This document shows, in pieces, positions 51,832 to 59,700 of a stretch of 64,000 nucleotides of DNA. The stretch comes from Rhizorhabdus phycosphaerae (GTDB taxonomy: Bacteria > Pseudomonadota > Alphaproteobacteria > Sphingomonadales > Sphingomonadaceae), in the NCBI RefSeq assembly GCF_011044255.1, contig NZ_CP049107.1, forward strand, positions 3,717,001 to 3,781,000, written 5' to 3'. Every line of letters starts with the position of its first letter. Position 1 is the first letter of the stretch. A program made the position numbers and the translations under genes. The notes beneath the pieces were generated by a model. That model did no database searches, had not been told where the DNA came from, and saw only the letters and a list, made by a program, of their open reading frames with translations.

Positions 51832-52263
51832 TCAATCTTCGTCGATGCAGCGCAGCAATTTGCGGATCGTCGCGTGAAAGACGGCCTGTTCTTCCGGCCC
51901 CAAGCCGAGCAATATTCGCTTCGACAGCGCCTGGCGGATCGGTTCGGTAACGGCGACGGCGGCTTCTCCTTCCGCCGTGATGCTGATCCGCTTCGCCCGG
52001 CGGTCGGCCGGATCGGGCGTCCGCAGGATCATGCCCTCCCGTTCCAGCCCGTCGAGTGCTTCGGTCACGGTGCGCGGGGCAATGCCGAAGCGTTCCGCGA
52101 TGTCGGTCGCGCGGACGGTGCCCCCTTCCTTCTGGATGAGGATCAACATCTTGGTCCGCGCGAGCGAAGCGCCGCGTTCGACCATCGAGCGGTCGAAACT
52201 GCGCTTGAGGCTGCCGTAGAGCCGCCCGAGATCGGTTAGGAGGTCTTCCTCATCGGATTTCAT
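51832..52263 (-). CDS. MarR-family regulator of the adjacent efflux operon
   Basis: A 143-residue MarR regulator. The winged helix is at about residues 40-95 (VRATDIAERFGIAPRTVTEA, then LEREGMILRTPDPADRRAKR). The start at MKSDEEDL is chosen because the alternative runs into the divergent operon's start. It is divergent from the EmrA-type gene across 80 bp that contain a GTTGC-N8-GCAAC dyad, so it probably represses the pump and is released by a pump substrate. Confidence 0.9.
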   Translation of the reverse strand: MKSDEEDLLTDLGRLYGSLKRSFDRSMVERGASLARTKMLILIQKEGGTVRATDIAERFGIAPRTVTEALDGLEREGMILRTPDPADRRAKRISITAEGEAAVAVTEPIRQALSKRILLGLGPEEQAVFHATIRKLLRCIDED

Positions 52264-52283
52264 GAGGGCCCTCAATAAATGGT

Positions 52284-52301
52284 GTTGCGCTGTTTTGCAA
52301 C
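52284..52301. promoter_or_regulatory. MarR-type operator candidate between marR and efflux operon
   Basis: GTTGC at 52284-52288 and GCAAC at 52297-52301 form a perfect dyad with an 8-base spacer, 20 bp from the MarR start and 42 bp from the EmrA-type start. Size and position fit a MarR dimer site controlling both directions. Confidence 0.6.
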
Positions 52302-52343
52302 TGCGAGCATAGGCGTGACGATCGATAGCATCCGAGTCCCAAG

Positions 52344-53507
52344 ATGAGCGAAACGACCGAAGCGCCACCCTCCGATTCGCCCGAGTCCGCCGACCCCGCG
52401 AAGGCCGCTCGTCGCAAGCTGATCCTCCGCCGCGTACTGCTGGTCGGGGGAGGTCTGTTCGTGCTCGTGGGTGTGATCTGGGGCGCGCGGCACTTCATCT
52501 ATGGCCGCTATCAGCAGTCCACCGACGACGCCTTCATCCAGTCCGATGCTATCACCGTGTCACCCAAGGTGTCGGGCTATGTGGACCGCGTCTTCGTGAC
52601 CGACAATCAGGATGTGAAGGCAGGGCAGCCGCTCGTCCAGATCGACCCGCGCGATTATAGCGCGCAGGCGGCGCAGGCGCGCGCCCAGATCGATGTCGCG
52701 CTGGCGAGCGCGGCAGGGGTCGACGCGCAGATCGAGGAGCAGTTCGCTGCGGTCGATCAGGCGCGGGCGCAGCTCCTATCCGCACGCGCGGAGGCTGAAC
52801 TGGCGACCCGGGAGGTCGTCCGCTACCGCCCGCTCGCGGCGAGCGGTGCCGAAACGCGCGAGCGCCTCGCCCAGCTTGAAGCGCAGGCGATCCAGGCGCG
52901 GGCCAAGGTCGACGCGGCCCAGGCATCGCTGACCGCATCCGAGCGGCGCGTGGCGACGTTGCGCGCACAGCGGCAGCAGGCCCGCGCGCAGGGTGAGGCC
53001 GCCCGGGCCCAGCTCTCGGCGGCGCGGACCGATGTCGAGGCGACGATCCTGCGGGCCCCGGTCGACGGCCGCATCGGCAACAGGGGCGTCCGCCAGGGCC
53101 AGTTCGTCCAGGCATCGACCAGGCTCATGTCGCTGGTCCCGGCCAAGAGCCTCTATGTGGTGGCCAATTTCAAGGAAACCCAGCTGGGCCTGATGCGGCC
53201 GGGGCAGCCGGTGACCGTCGAAGTCGATGCCCTCGATGGCGTCGAGCTCCACGGCGTGATCGAGAGCATCGCGCCCGGAACCGGCGCACAATTCTCCGTT
53301 CTGCCGCCGCAAAATGCGACGGGCAACTTCACCAAGATCGTCCAGCGCATCCCCGTGCGCATCGCGATCAATGCGGGCCCTGAGACGCGGGCGCTGCTCA
53401 TCCCCGGCATGTCGGTCGAGGCGACCGTCGACACGCGGTCGGCCAAAGCCGCGATCGACGCCATCCGTGACGAGCAGGAGCGCCGGAACGAGCGCGCCCG
53501 GCAATGA
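52344..53507 (+). CDS. EmrA/HlyD-type membrane fusion protein
   Basis: A 387-residue periplasmic adaptor. One N-terminal membrane helix (about residues 30-50) is followed by the lipoyl/barrel-sandwich half (TVSPKVSGYVDRVFVTDNQ, KAGQPLVQIDPRDY), a long Ala/Arg-rich alpha-helical hairpin (about 95-220) and the second lipoyl half (LRAPVDGRIGNRGVRQGQFV). It connects an inner-membrane transporter to an outer-membrane channel. It overlaps the following MFS gene by 4 bases. Confidence 0.92.
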   Translation: MSETTEAPPSDSPESADPAKAARRKLILRRVLLVGGGLFVLVGVIWGARHFIYGRYQQSTDDAFIQSDAITVSPKVSGYVDRVFVTDNQDVKAGQPLVQIDPRDYSAQAAQARAQIDVALASAAGVDAQIEEQFAAVDQARAQLLSARAEAELATREVVRYRPLAASGAETRERLAQLEAQAIQARAKVDAAQASLTASERRVATLRAQRQQARAQGEAARAQLSAARTDVEATILRAPVDGRIGNRGVRQGQFVQASTRLMSLVPAKSLYVVANFKETQLGLMRPGQPVTVEVDALDGVELHGVIESIAPGTGAQFSVLPPQNATGNFTKIVQRIPVRIAINAGPETRALLIPGMSVEATVDTRSAKAAIDAIRDEQERRNERARQ

Positions 53508-55060
53508 GCGCCGCCGTGGCGGGGAGTGCAGCGGCACCGCCTGAGCGCGCCGATGTGAGCGCCTGGCTGGCTGTTGCGGCCGGCAGCCTGGGTGCGCTGA
53601 TGGCGACGCTCGACATCTCGATCGTGAACTCGTCGCTGCCGACCATCCAGGGCGAGATCGGTGCGACCGGCACCGAAGGAACCTGGATCGCTACGGCCTA
53701 TCTGGTAGCCGAGATCATCATCATCCCGCTGTCCGCGTGGCTCGAACGCCTGTTCGGCTTGCGCACCTTCCTGCTGATCGCCGTCACCCTGTTCACGGCC
53801 TTTTCGATTGTCTGCGGGATCTCGACCAACCTGACGATGATGATCATCGGCCGGGTGGGGCAGGGGTTCACCGGTGGCGCGCTGGTGCCGACCGCAATGA
53901 CGATCATCGCCACGCGGCTGCCGCGCTCGCAGCAGCCGATCGGCAATGCGATGTTCGGCGTCACCGCGATCATCGGCCCGCTGCTCGGACCGCTGGTCGG
54001 TGGCTGGCTGACCGAGAATGTCAGCTGGCACTACGCCTTTTTCCTGAACATACCCGTCGGCATATTGCTGGTCGTCCTCCTGCTTACCACCATGGCTCAC
54101 CGGCCGCCCGATTGGGAGGAGCTGTGGGGCGCCGATTGGCGCGGCATCGTGGGGATGGCGCTGGGCCTCGGCGGCCTGACCATCGTCCTCGAAGAGGGCC
54201 AGCGCGAGCAATGGTTTCAGAGCAGCGCGATCGTCCAGATGAGCATCGTGACCGCCATTGGCTTCGGTCTGCTGCTGGCCGGCCAGATCTTTGCGAAGCG
54301 ACCCGTCATCAAATTGCGGCTGTTGCTCGACCGGCAGTTCGGCGCGGTGGCGCTGATGGGCCTCGTGATCGGGATGATGATTTACGGGACCTCCTACGTC
54401 ATTCCGCAATTCCTGTCCGCCATTGCCGGGTATAACGCGCTTCAGTCGGGCAAGATCGTCCTCCTGTCCGGCATTCCCAGCATGTTGCTGATGCCCTTCA
54501 CGCCGCTGCTGATGCGCTATCTCGACATCCGGATCGCGGTCGCAATGGGGCTCGCGATCATGGCGACGAGCTGCATGGTCGACACGGTCCTCACGTCGCA
54601 ATCGGTCGGACACGACTTCGTTGAGTCTCAGCTGTTGCGCGGCGTCGGCGTGATCATGGGCTTCCTGTTCCTGAATCAGGCCGCGATCGCCTCGGTGCCG
54701 GCGCGCGATGCCGGGGATGCGGCCGGTCTGTTCAATGCCGTCCGCAATCTCGGCGGGTCGCTGGCGCTGGCCGGGATCGCGACGATCCAGGACCAGCGCA
54801 ACTGGCTCCACAGCCGCCGCATCGAGGAATCGATGAGCGCCAATTCGGACACGGTCCAGAATTATGTCGCCAGCCTGTCGCAGACCTTTGGCGGGCAGGA
54901 GGCAGGGCTACGGACGCTCGCCGGCACGATCCAGCGCGAGGCACTGGTGATGACGTTCAACGACATATTCTGGATGCTCGGGGTCGGGATCATCGCCGTC
55001 ATCCCGCTCGTCCTTTTCCTGCGCCCTCTGCCCCAGGGCCAGCCCGTTGTGATGCATTGA
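53504..55060 (+). CDS. EmrB-type MFS drug transporter (DHA2 family, 14 helices)
   Basis: A 518-residue major-facilitator protein of the DHA2/EmrB/QacA family. Motif C-like and family landmarks include GALMATLDISIVNSSLPTIQ in helix 1, IGRVGQGFTGGALVPTAMTI and FGVTAIIGPLLGPLVGGWL (helix 5). About 14 helices are present. It exports hydrophobic toxic compounds in exchange for protons, with the EmrA-like adaptor (4-base overlap) and the outer-membrane factor 4 bases downstream. All three form one tripartite pump. Confidence 0.93.
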   Translation: MSAAVAGSAAAPPERADVSAWLAVAAGSLGALMATLDISIVNSSLPTIQGEIGATGTEGTWIATAYLVAEIIIIPLSAWLERLFGLRTFLLIAVTLFTAFSIVCGISTNLTMMIIGRVGQGFTGGALVPTAMTIIATRLPRSQQPIGNAMFGVTAIIGPLLGPLVGGWLTENVSWHYAFFLNIPVGILLVVLLLTTMAHRPPDWEELWGADWRGIVGMALGLGGLTIVLEEGQREQWFQSSAIVQMSIVTAIGFGLLLAGQIFAKRPVIKLRLLLDRQFGAVALMGLVIGMMIYGTSYVIPQFLSAIAGYNALQSGKIVLLSGIPSMLLMPFTPLLMRYLDIRIAVAMGLAIMATSCMVDTVLTSQSVGHDFVESQLLRGVGVIMGFLFLNQAAIASVPARDAGDAAGLFNAVRNLGGSLALAGIATIQDQRNWLHSRRIEESMSANSDTVQNYVASLSQTFGGQEAGLRTLAGTIQREALVMTFNDIFWMLGVGIIAVIPLVLFLRPLPQGQPVVMH

Positions 55061-55064
55061 GGTA

Positions 55065-56513
55065 ATGGCGATGCGTATCCTGCTGCTTCTCATCCCCCTC
55101 GCTTCGCTGGGGGCCTGCACGATGGGGCCTGATTATGCCGGGCCCGCATCGGCGCGCGCGCCACAGCCGTCGGCGAGCTTCGTGCGCGCCTCACCGGAGG
55201 CGCGCTCCGACGAGCCTGCGGTGGCAGCCTGGTGGACGGTGTTCGGCGATCCGGTTCTCGACGGGCTGCAGCAACGGGCGCTGGCGGCCAATCCCAATGT
55301 CGCGATCGCCCAGGCGAGCCTGCGCCAGGCCCGTTCCGCGCTCCGGCTGGAAAAAGCCAATTCGGCGCCAAATGCCAATCTTCAGGCGATCTACGCGCAT
55401 GCCAGCCTGCCGGGTGTGGACCTCGGAACCTCGGATGAGAGCAGCGGCGGCAGCGGCCAGGGTGGCAGCGGATCGGGCAGCGACGCACTGAACTTCTACA
55501 ATCTCGGTTTCGACGCCAGCTGGGAGGTCGATCTCTGGGGTGGCCGGCGGCGGAGCGTCGAGGCTGCGCGCGCGCAACTCGAGGCGGCAGAAGCGAGCGT
55601 GGCCGACGCGCAGGTCAGCCTCACGGCCGAAGTCGGACAGGCCTATGCCAATTTCCGCGACCGCCAGCAGCGTATCCGGCTGGCGCAGGAGGCGGTGGCG
55701 CGGCAGGGCGACCTCGTGGCCCTGGTGCGTCAGCGGCGCGAGCGAGGCGCCGCATCGGACCTCGACGTCGAGCAACAGGCCGACCAGCTCGAACAGCTCG
55801 AAGCGGCGTTGCTGCCATTGCAGGCCGAGCGCGACGCCTATCTCAACGCGCTGGCGGTGCTCGTCGGCGAGGTGCCGGGCAGCCTCGACCAGCTTCTTGC
55901 CACGCCTGCCGCCATCCCTCTCCCGCCGGCTGGAACGTCGATCGGCGATCCGGCCTCCTTGCTGCGGCGTCGGCCCGACGTCCGCGCCGCAGAACGGCAA
56001 TATGCGGCGGCAACCGCGAAGATCGGTGTCGCCGAAGCCGCACGCTTTCCCAGCGTCAGCTTCGCTGGCGTACTCGGGATAGGCGGGACCAAGCCCGGGG
56101 ACGTGGTCGACATCGACAAGCTCGCGACCATCGCCTTGCCACGCCTGTCCTGGAACATCCTCGATTTCGGCCGGAACGCGGCGCGGGTCGAACAGGCGAA
56201 GGGCGGGCAGGACGAGGCTGCGGCGCGCTATCGTGGCGTTGTGCTGAAAGCTCTGCAGGACAGCGAGGATGCGCTGTCCCGCTACGGCGCCCGGTTGCGG
56301 GCTTCGGCGAGCGTGCGGCGCTCGCTCGCGTCGGCTCGGCGCGTCGAAGCGCTGTCGCGCCAGCGCTTCGAAGCCGGGACCGGCACGAAGATCCAGTTGC
56401 TCCAGTCCGAGCGGACCCGCCTGTCCGCAGAACAGTCACTGTCGCAGGCCGATGCAGCGCTCGCGGCCGATTATGCCGGGCTCCAGAAGGCGCTGGGCCT
56501 CGGCTGGCGCTGA
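55065..56513 (+). CDS. Outer-membrane efflux factor, NodT/TolC-family lipoprotein
   Basis: A 482-residue outer-membrane factor. A lipoprotein signal ends at SLGACTMG (lipobox LGAC). The two internally repeated coiled-coil/beta modules are clear: WWTVFGDPVLDGLQQRALAA then VSLTAEVGQAYANFRDRQQR in the first half, and RRRPDVRAAERQYAAATAKI then WNILDFGRNAARVEQAK in the second. Between them is a Gly/Ser-rich insert (SSGGSGQGGSGSGSD). It completes the EmrA-EmrB pump and starts 4 bases after emrB. The ATG at 55071 is an alternative. Confidence 0.92.
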   Translation: MAMRILLLLIPLASLGACTMGPDYAGPASARAPQPSASFVRASPEARSDEPAVAAWWTVFGDPVLDGLQQRALAANPNVAIAQASLRQARSALRLEKANSAPNANLQAIYAHASLPGVDLGTSDESSGGSGQGGSGSGSDALNFYNLGFDASWEVDLWGGRRRSVEAARAQLEAAEASVADAQVSLTAEVGQAYANFRDRQQRIRLAQEAVARQGDLVALVRQRRERGAASDLDVEQQADQLEQLEAALLPLQAERDAYLNALAVLVGEVPGSLDQLLATPAAIPLPPAGTSIGDPASLLRRRPDVRAAERQYAAATAKIGVAEAARFPSVSFAGVLGIGGTKPGDVVDIDKLATIALPRLSWNILDFGRNAARVEQAKGGQDEAAARYRGVVLKALQDSEDALSRYGARLRASASVRRSLASARRVEALSRQRFEAGTGTKIQLLQSERTRLSAEQSLSQADAALAADYAGLQKALGLGWR

Positions 56514-56518
56514 ACCGT

Positions 56519-57304
56519 TCAGCCGTCGAGAAAGGCCCGCAGCGCGCGGGTGACGCCGGCGGCGTCGAGATCGGGCTGGAAATCGGCGCCCTCGACGATG
56601 GTCTGGGCGGCGTCCGGCCGGATCGCACAGGCGCGTTCGAACAGGGGCCACAAGACGTCGTCCCGTGAGCACATCACGTGCAGCGGAACCGTCGCCGTCG
56701 CCAGCAGCCCGGCCACGTCCTGGTTCCAGGCCGCCGAGAAGGCCATTGGCATGCTGCGGTGCGCGACGAGATGGTCGATCAATTCGCGCAGATGGAGGTC
56801 CATGTTCGCACCGGCCCCGATCGAGCGGAGATAATCCCAGGCCCCTTGAAGAAAGCCACCGCTGGCTTCCACCGCGAAAGGCTGGACGAACGTCTTTCGG
56901 TATTCGATCTTTTCCTGTTCGGTCGCGACGACCGGCCCGATGATCGTGAGTGACCGCACCCGTTCGGGAATGGCGGAGGCCATTTCCAGCGCGATGCACC
57001 CGCCCGTGTGGTGGCCGCACAGGTGGAGCGCATCGACGCGGAGGTCGTCGAGCGCCTCGATCAGGCGATCGGCCATGTAGCGAATGTCGGGAATTGCCTC
57101 GGGTTGATAGGAGCCTCCGAAGCCGGGGGAGTCGAACGAGAGGCAATGATAGCCGTCGGCGAGTCCTTCCATCACCTGTTCGAACATCGCGCCCGAAGAG
57201 GCGGTCTGATGATAGAAGGCCACGACCGGCTGATCGGCAGTACCGCTTTCGCGCAGGTGGATCTGACCCTCGCTGCACTGTGCGTAACGTCGGCTGATCG
57301 TCAT
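56519..57304 (-). CDS. Alpha/beta-hydrolase-fold protein with non-canonical active site
   Basis: A 261-residue alpha/beta-hydrolase-fold protein. At the nucleophile elbow the sequence is LCGHHTGGCIALE, with His99 where Ser is normally found. The acid is plausible (CSRDDVLWP), but the C-terminal region VEGADFQPDLD has no His at the usual catalytic position. The fold is otherwise complete (FDSPGFGGSY, SLTIIGPVV). A GHHTG elbow occurs in a recognisable subgroup of this superfamily as I recall, so this is not a sequencing error. Classical ester hydrolysis is unlikely; a lyase-like or non-enzymatic role is possible. It is convergent with the efflux operon (5-bp gap). Confidence 0.82.
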   Translation of the reverse strand: MTISRRYAQCSEGQIHLRESGTADQPVVAFYHQTASSGAMFEQVMEGLADGYHCLSFDSPGFGGSYQPEAIPDIRYMADRLIEALDDLRVDALHLCGHHTGGCIALEMASAIPERVRSLTIIGPVVATEQEKIEYRKTFVQPFAVEASGGFLQGAWDYLRSIGAGANMDLHLRELIDHLVAHRSMPMAFSAAWNQDVAGLLATATVPLHVMCSRDDVLWPLFERACAIRPDAAQTIVEGADFQPDLDAAGVTRALRAFLDG

Positions 57305-57467
57305 CTGGTCCTCCCTCGGCTGATGGTCGATCCTGTCAGCTGCTATCGCGGCTGGCGACTATGAGATGCGGCAGGGTCGTGAAGCGCGTCATGCCGAGAG
57401 AGATGTTGCGGCCTTCGGTGGCGATCATTCCCGCCCTGCGAAAAGCATGAGGGATCGCTCGTCGCCG

Positions 57468-57492
57468 TGAACTTGGACGAGGGCCGTCCGTT
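57468..57492 (+). promoter_or_regulatory. EcfG-type general-stress promoter candidate
   Basis: TGAAC-N16-CGTT resembles the alphaproteobacterial EcfG sigma-factor consensus GGAAC-N16/17-CGTT, differing only in the first base. It lies 42 bp upstream of the DUF3008 gene start. DUF3008 proteins are plausible members of the general stress response. Confidence 0.5.
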
Positions 57493-57534
57493 GTTCCCAA
57501 TGCCTGTTCGGGCACAGCTTGTGGAGACCATGTC

Positions 57535-57717
57535 ATGCCTGCAAAATCAGCCGCGCAACAAAAGGCCGCGGGCGCCGCGCTTTCGGCGAAACGGGGCGAT
57601 ACGCCCAAGACCAAGCTGAAGGGCGCCTCGAAATCGATGGAAGAGTCGATGAGCGAAAAGGAACTCGAGAAAATGGCCTCGACCACGCGTAAGGGGAAAG
57701 CCGAGCACAAGGGCTGA
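57535..57717 (+). CDS. DUF3008 small basic protein
   Basis: A 60-residue highly charged protein matching DUF3008 along its whole length: MPAKSAAQQKAAGAALSAKR at the N-terminus, then LKGASKSMEESMSEKELEKM and a KGKAEHKG tail. It is predicted to be disordered or helical, soluble and without signal. Such proteins are widespread in alphaproteobacteria, have no known biochemical function and often appear with stress genes. It carries an EcfG-like promoter. The start ATG has GGAGA upstream. Confidence 0.92.
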   Translation: MPAKSAAQQKAAGAALSAKRGDTPKTKLKGASKSMEESMSEKELEKMASTTRKGKAEHKG

Positions 57718-57738
57718 GGGCTGCGGTGGGCTGAGGCG

Positions 57739-59019
57739 ATGGGGCATTATGCGATCGTGGCGCCTCCTCTGGCGGGGCATGTCAATCCGCTGGTTGCGCT
57801 GGGGGAGACGCTGATCGATCGCGGCCACCGGGTCAGTTTCCTGCTGCGGGAAGACGCAGCATCCCTGCTCGGTGAAGCGCGTATCGCGCCGGTGATACTG
57901 AAGGACGCTGCGCCGGGTGATCATGACCGGCTGTTGCGGTCCTTCGGAAGGCCACACCAGTTACTGGCGACGCAACGAACGATAGCGGCCGTCGCGGCGT
58001 GGGCGGAACAGCTTTGCCGGCAGGCACCGGCCCTTCTGCGGCAGATCGGCGCCACGATGGTGATCGCCGACCAGATGGAAGTGGCCGGCCCCTTGGTCGC
58101 GCAGATTGCGGGGTTGCCCTGCGTGGTGGTTGCGACCGCCCTGCCGACCGATCGGGAGCCGGGTATCCCGCCAATCTATCTCGGATGGAATTATCATGCC
58201 GGGCCGTTCGGCCCATGGCGCAATCGCGGCGGATATCGCGTGGTGGACTGGCTGATGCGACCCGTGGCCGAAGTTCTGCGCCGCCACGCCGATGCCCATG
58301 GGATAGATGTCGCCGATGCGGCCGGCGATCGATGCACGACGCTTTACCAGGCGGTCTCGTCGATCGACTTCCCTCGTCGCCGCCCATCGTCGACGATGCA
58401 CCATGTCGGCCCGCTGCGCAGGGACGTGCCCGCCGAGCCGCCCGCCCGCCACGAGGGACAGGCGCCGCTGATCTTCTGTTCCTTCGGCAGCCTTCAGGGA
58501 AATCGACCGGACCTGTTCGCCCGCATCGCCGAGGCGTGCAGCACGCACGGAGCCCATCTGGTGATCGCCCATGGTGGCCTCCTGTCGGAGGAGGCGGAAA
58601 AAGCGCTGAGCGGAATGGCCGAGGTTCATGCCTTCGTGCCGCAACGCCGGATACTCGAGCAGGCGGCCGTGGCGATCACCCATGGTGGCTTCAACACAGT
58701 GCTCGACGCGCTCAGTTTCGGCGTGCCCCTGCTCGCTTTGCCCATGGCGTTCGAGCAGCACGCCACCGCCGCGCGCATTCGTTATCGTGGCGTGGGGATC
58801 ACGCTGCCGCCGACCGCCTCGACCGCGCGCCTTGCAATGGCGATTGGCGGCTTGCTCACGGAAGACCGCTATCGACAGGCGGCGGCGGTTGTGCAGCGCG
58901 AGATCGGTTCTGCCGGAGGCGTTGCCCGCGCAGCCGATATCATCGAGCGCGAGGAAGTCCGTTGCCGGATCGATCGAGCCGCTGGCGAACGGACCCCATG
59001 TGCGGAGCGCAGGGCATGA
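57739..59019 (+). CDS. UDP-glycosyltransferase-like protein (MGT/CrtX type)
   Basis: A 426-residue GT-B fold glycosyltransferase. The N-terminal acceptor domain starts YAIVAPPLAGHVNPLVALGE. The C-terminal donor site shows HAFVPQRRILEQAAVAITHG then GFNTVLDALSFGVPLLALPM and FEQHATAAR, the pattern of the macrolide/zeaxanthin glucosyltransferase group. The acceptor could be a carotenoid, as in many sphingomonads, or another lipophilic compound; no carotenoid genes are adjacent. It begins 21 bp after the DUF3008 gene and may be partly co-transcribed with it. Confidence 0.85.
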   Translation: MGHYAIVAPPLAGHVNPLVALGETLIDRGHRVSFLLREDAASLLGEARIAPVILKDAAPGDHDRLLRSFGRPHQLLATQRTIAAVAAWAEQLCRQAPALLRQIGATMVIADQMEVAGPLVAQIAGLPCVVVATALPTDREPGIPPIYLGWNYHAGPFGPWRNRGGYRVVDWLMRPVAEVLRRHADAHGIDVADAAGDRCTTLYQAVSSIDFPRRRPSSTMHHVGPLRRDVPAEPPARHEGQAPLIFCSFGSLQGNRPDLFARIAEACSTHGAHLVIAHGGLLSEEAEKALSGMAEVHAFVPQRRILEQAAVAITHGGFNTVLDALSFGVPLLALPMAFEQHATAARIRYRGVGITLPPTASTARLAMAIGGLLTEDRYRQAAAVVQREIGSAGGVARAADIIEREEVRCRIDRAAGERTPCAERRA

Positions 59020-59075
59020 CGTCGTTGCTCCATCGGTCCTGTCAGGCTTCTCTCCGATCACGGTGACGGGAAAAG

Positions 59076-59104
59076 GGGCGGGCGAGGATTATCCCCGCCC
59101 GCCC
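59076..59104. terminator. Strong GC hairpin after the glycosyltransferase gene
   Basis: GGGCGGGCG at 59076-59084 pairs with CGCCCGCCC at 59096-59104. There is no T-run downstream on the plus strand, but the minus strand reads CTTTT after the stem, so as an intrinsic terminator it suits minus-strand transcription better. On the plus strand it may stabilise the 3' end or work with Rho. Confidence 0.5.
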
Positions 59105-59338
59105 AGGACCCGCAGGCTGGGAGGAACAATGGCAGCTGCGAGGAGAGGGGCGGCGTCGGGCTATTGCCCCGACAGCCGGATGAGCAGGGGTCTCGCTTGA
59201 TCAGGAAATGACGAGGCGCTGTCTCCGATCGGAATTGGACATATGGATCACGGGCGATCTCGATGTGGTTGGACGACCGCTGTTATCCGCCTCGTCGCGT
59301 TTGAACTCCACGGGTCCGCGCTGCTTTCGGTATAGTAA

Positions 59339-59422
59339 AAATCATATGCCGCTGCGCTGCCGGTAGGGCTGCGCAAGCTCGATCCGGCTCGGCGGCCTCA
59401 AACATATGCAAATCATATGCCG
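59339..59422 (+). promoter_or_regulatory. Direct repeats AAATCATATGCCG upstream of kdp
   Basis: AAATCATATGCCG occurs at 59339-59351 and again at 59410-59422, 71 bp apart (about seven helical turns). A further CATATG at 59403 is 11 bp before the one at 59414. Face-of-helix spacing upstream of a stress-induced operon suggests regulator binding, with KdpE the obvious candidate. The site does not resemble the E. coli KdpE sequence. Confidence 0.5.
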
Positions 59423-59504
59423 GGGCCTCTGCCCGCGTCTCGAATTCCTATGGCGCGTGGGCCTAATGAGTCGATCCTGGCTTCAACCCTTTCAGGAGAC
59501 GGCG

Positions 59505-59588
59505 ATGGAAGATCTGCCGTGGATCGCCCTGTTACTCACCTTGCTCGCGGCGACGCTGGCGCATGTCCGGCTTTGCGACAAGGCATGA
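59505..59588 (+). CDS. 27-residue membrane peptide preceding kdpF
   Basis: The peptide begins MEDLPWIALLLTLLAATLAH and ends VRLCDKA: one hydrophobic helix with a short basic Cys-containing tail. CAGGAG lies 7 bases before the ATG. It ends 10 bases before kdpF, in a tightly spaced series. It has no recognised family name, but its position, ribosome-binding site and helix make it a likely extra small subunit or regulator of the Kdp pump. Confidence 0.6.
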   Translation: MEDLPWIALLLTLLAATLAHVRLCDKA

Positions 59589-59598
59589 GGAGCGCGGC

Positions 59599-59688
59599 AT
59601 GACTATCGACCTCTGGCTCGCCGCGATCACTGCGGGCGGGCTTCTCGCCTATCTGGTGGCCGTGCTCGTCCGGCCCGAACGCTTCTGA
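59599..59688 (+). CDS. kdpF: KdpF, small stabilising subunit of the Kdp potassium pump
   Basis: A 29-residue single-helix peptide (MTIDLWLAAITAGGLLAYLV, ending VRPERF). The C-terminal L-V-x-P-E-x-F tail is the KdpF hallmark. KdpF lies at the KdpA-KdpB interface and stabilises the complex. GAGGAG precedes the ATG, and kdpA follows after 12 bases. Confidence 0.9.
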   Translation: MTIDLWLAAITAGGLLAYLVAVLVRPERF

Positions 59689-59700
59689 TCGGAGAGCAGC

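Larger units (their letters stand above)
59020..59504. other. 485-bp gene-free region upstream of the kdp operon
   Basis: No convincing gene is present. The region contains a strong GC hairpin (59076-59104) after the glycosyltransferase gene, then four CATATG motifs (59240, 59343, 59403, 59414), two of them inside a 13-bp direct repeat. The kdp promoter and its two-component (KdpE-type) control site must lie here. Confidence 0.6.
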
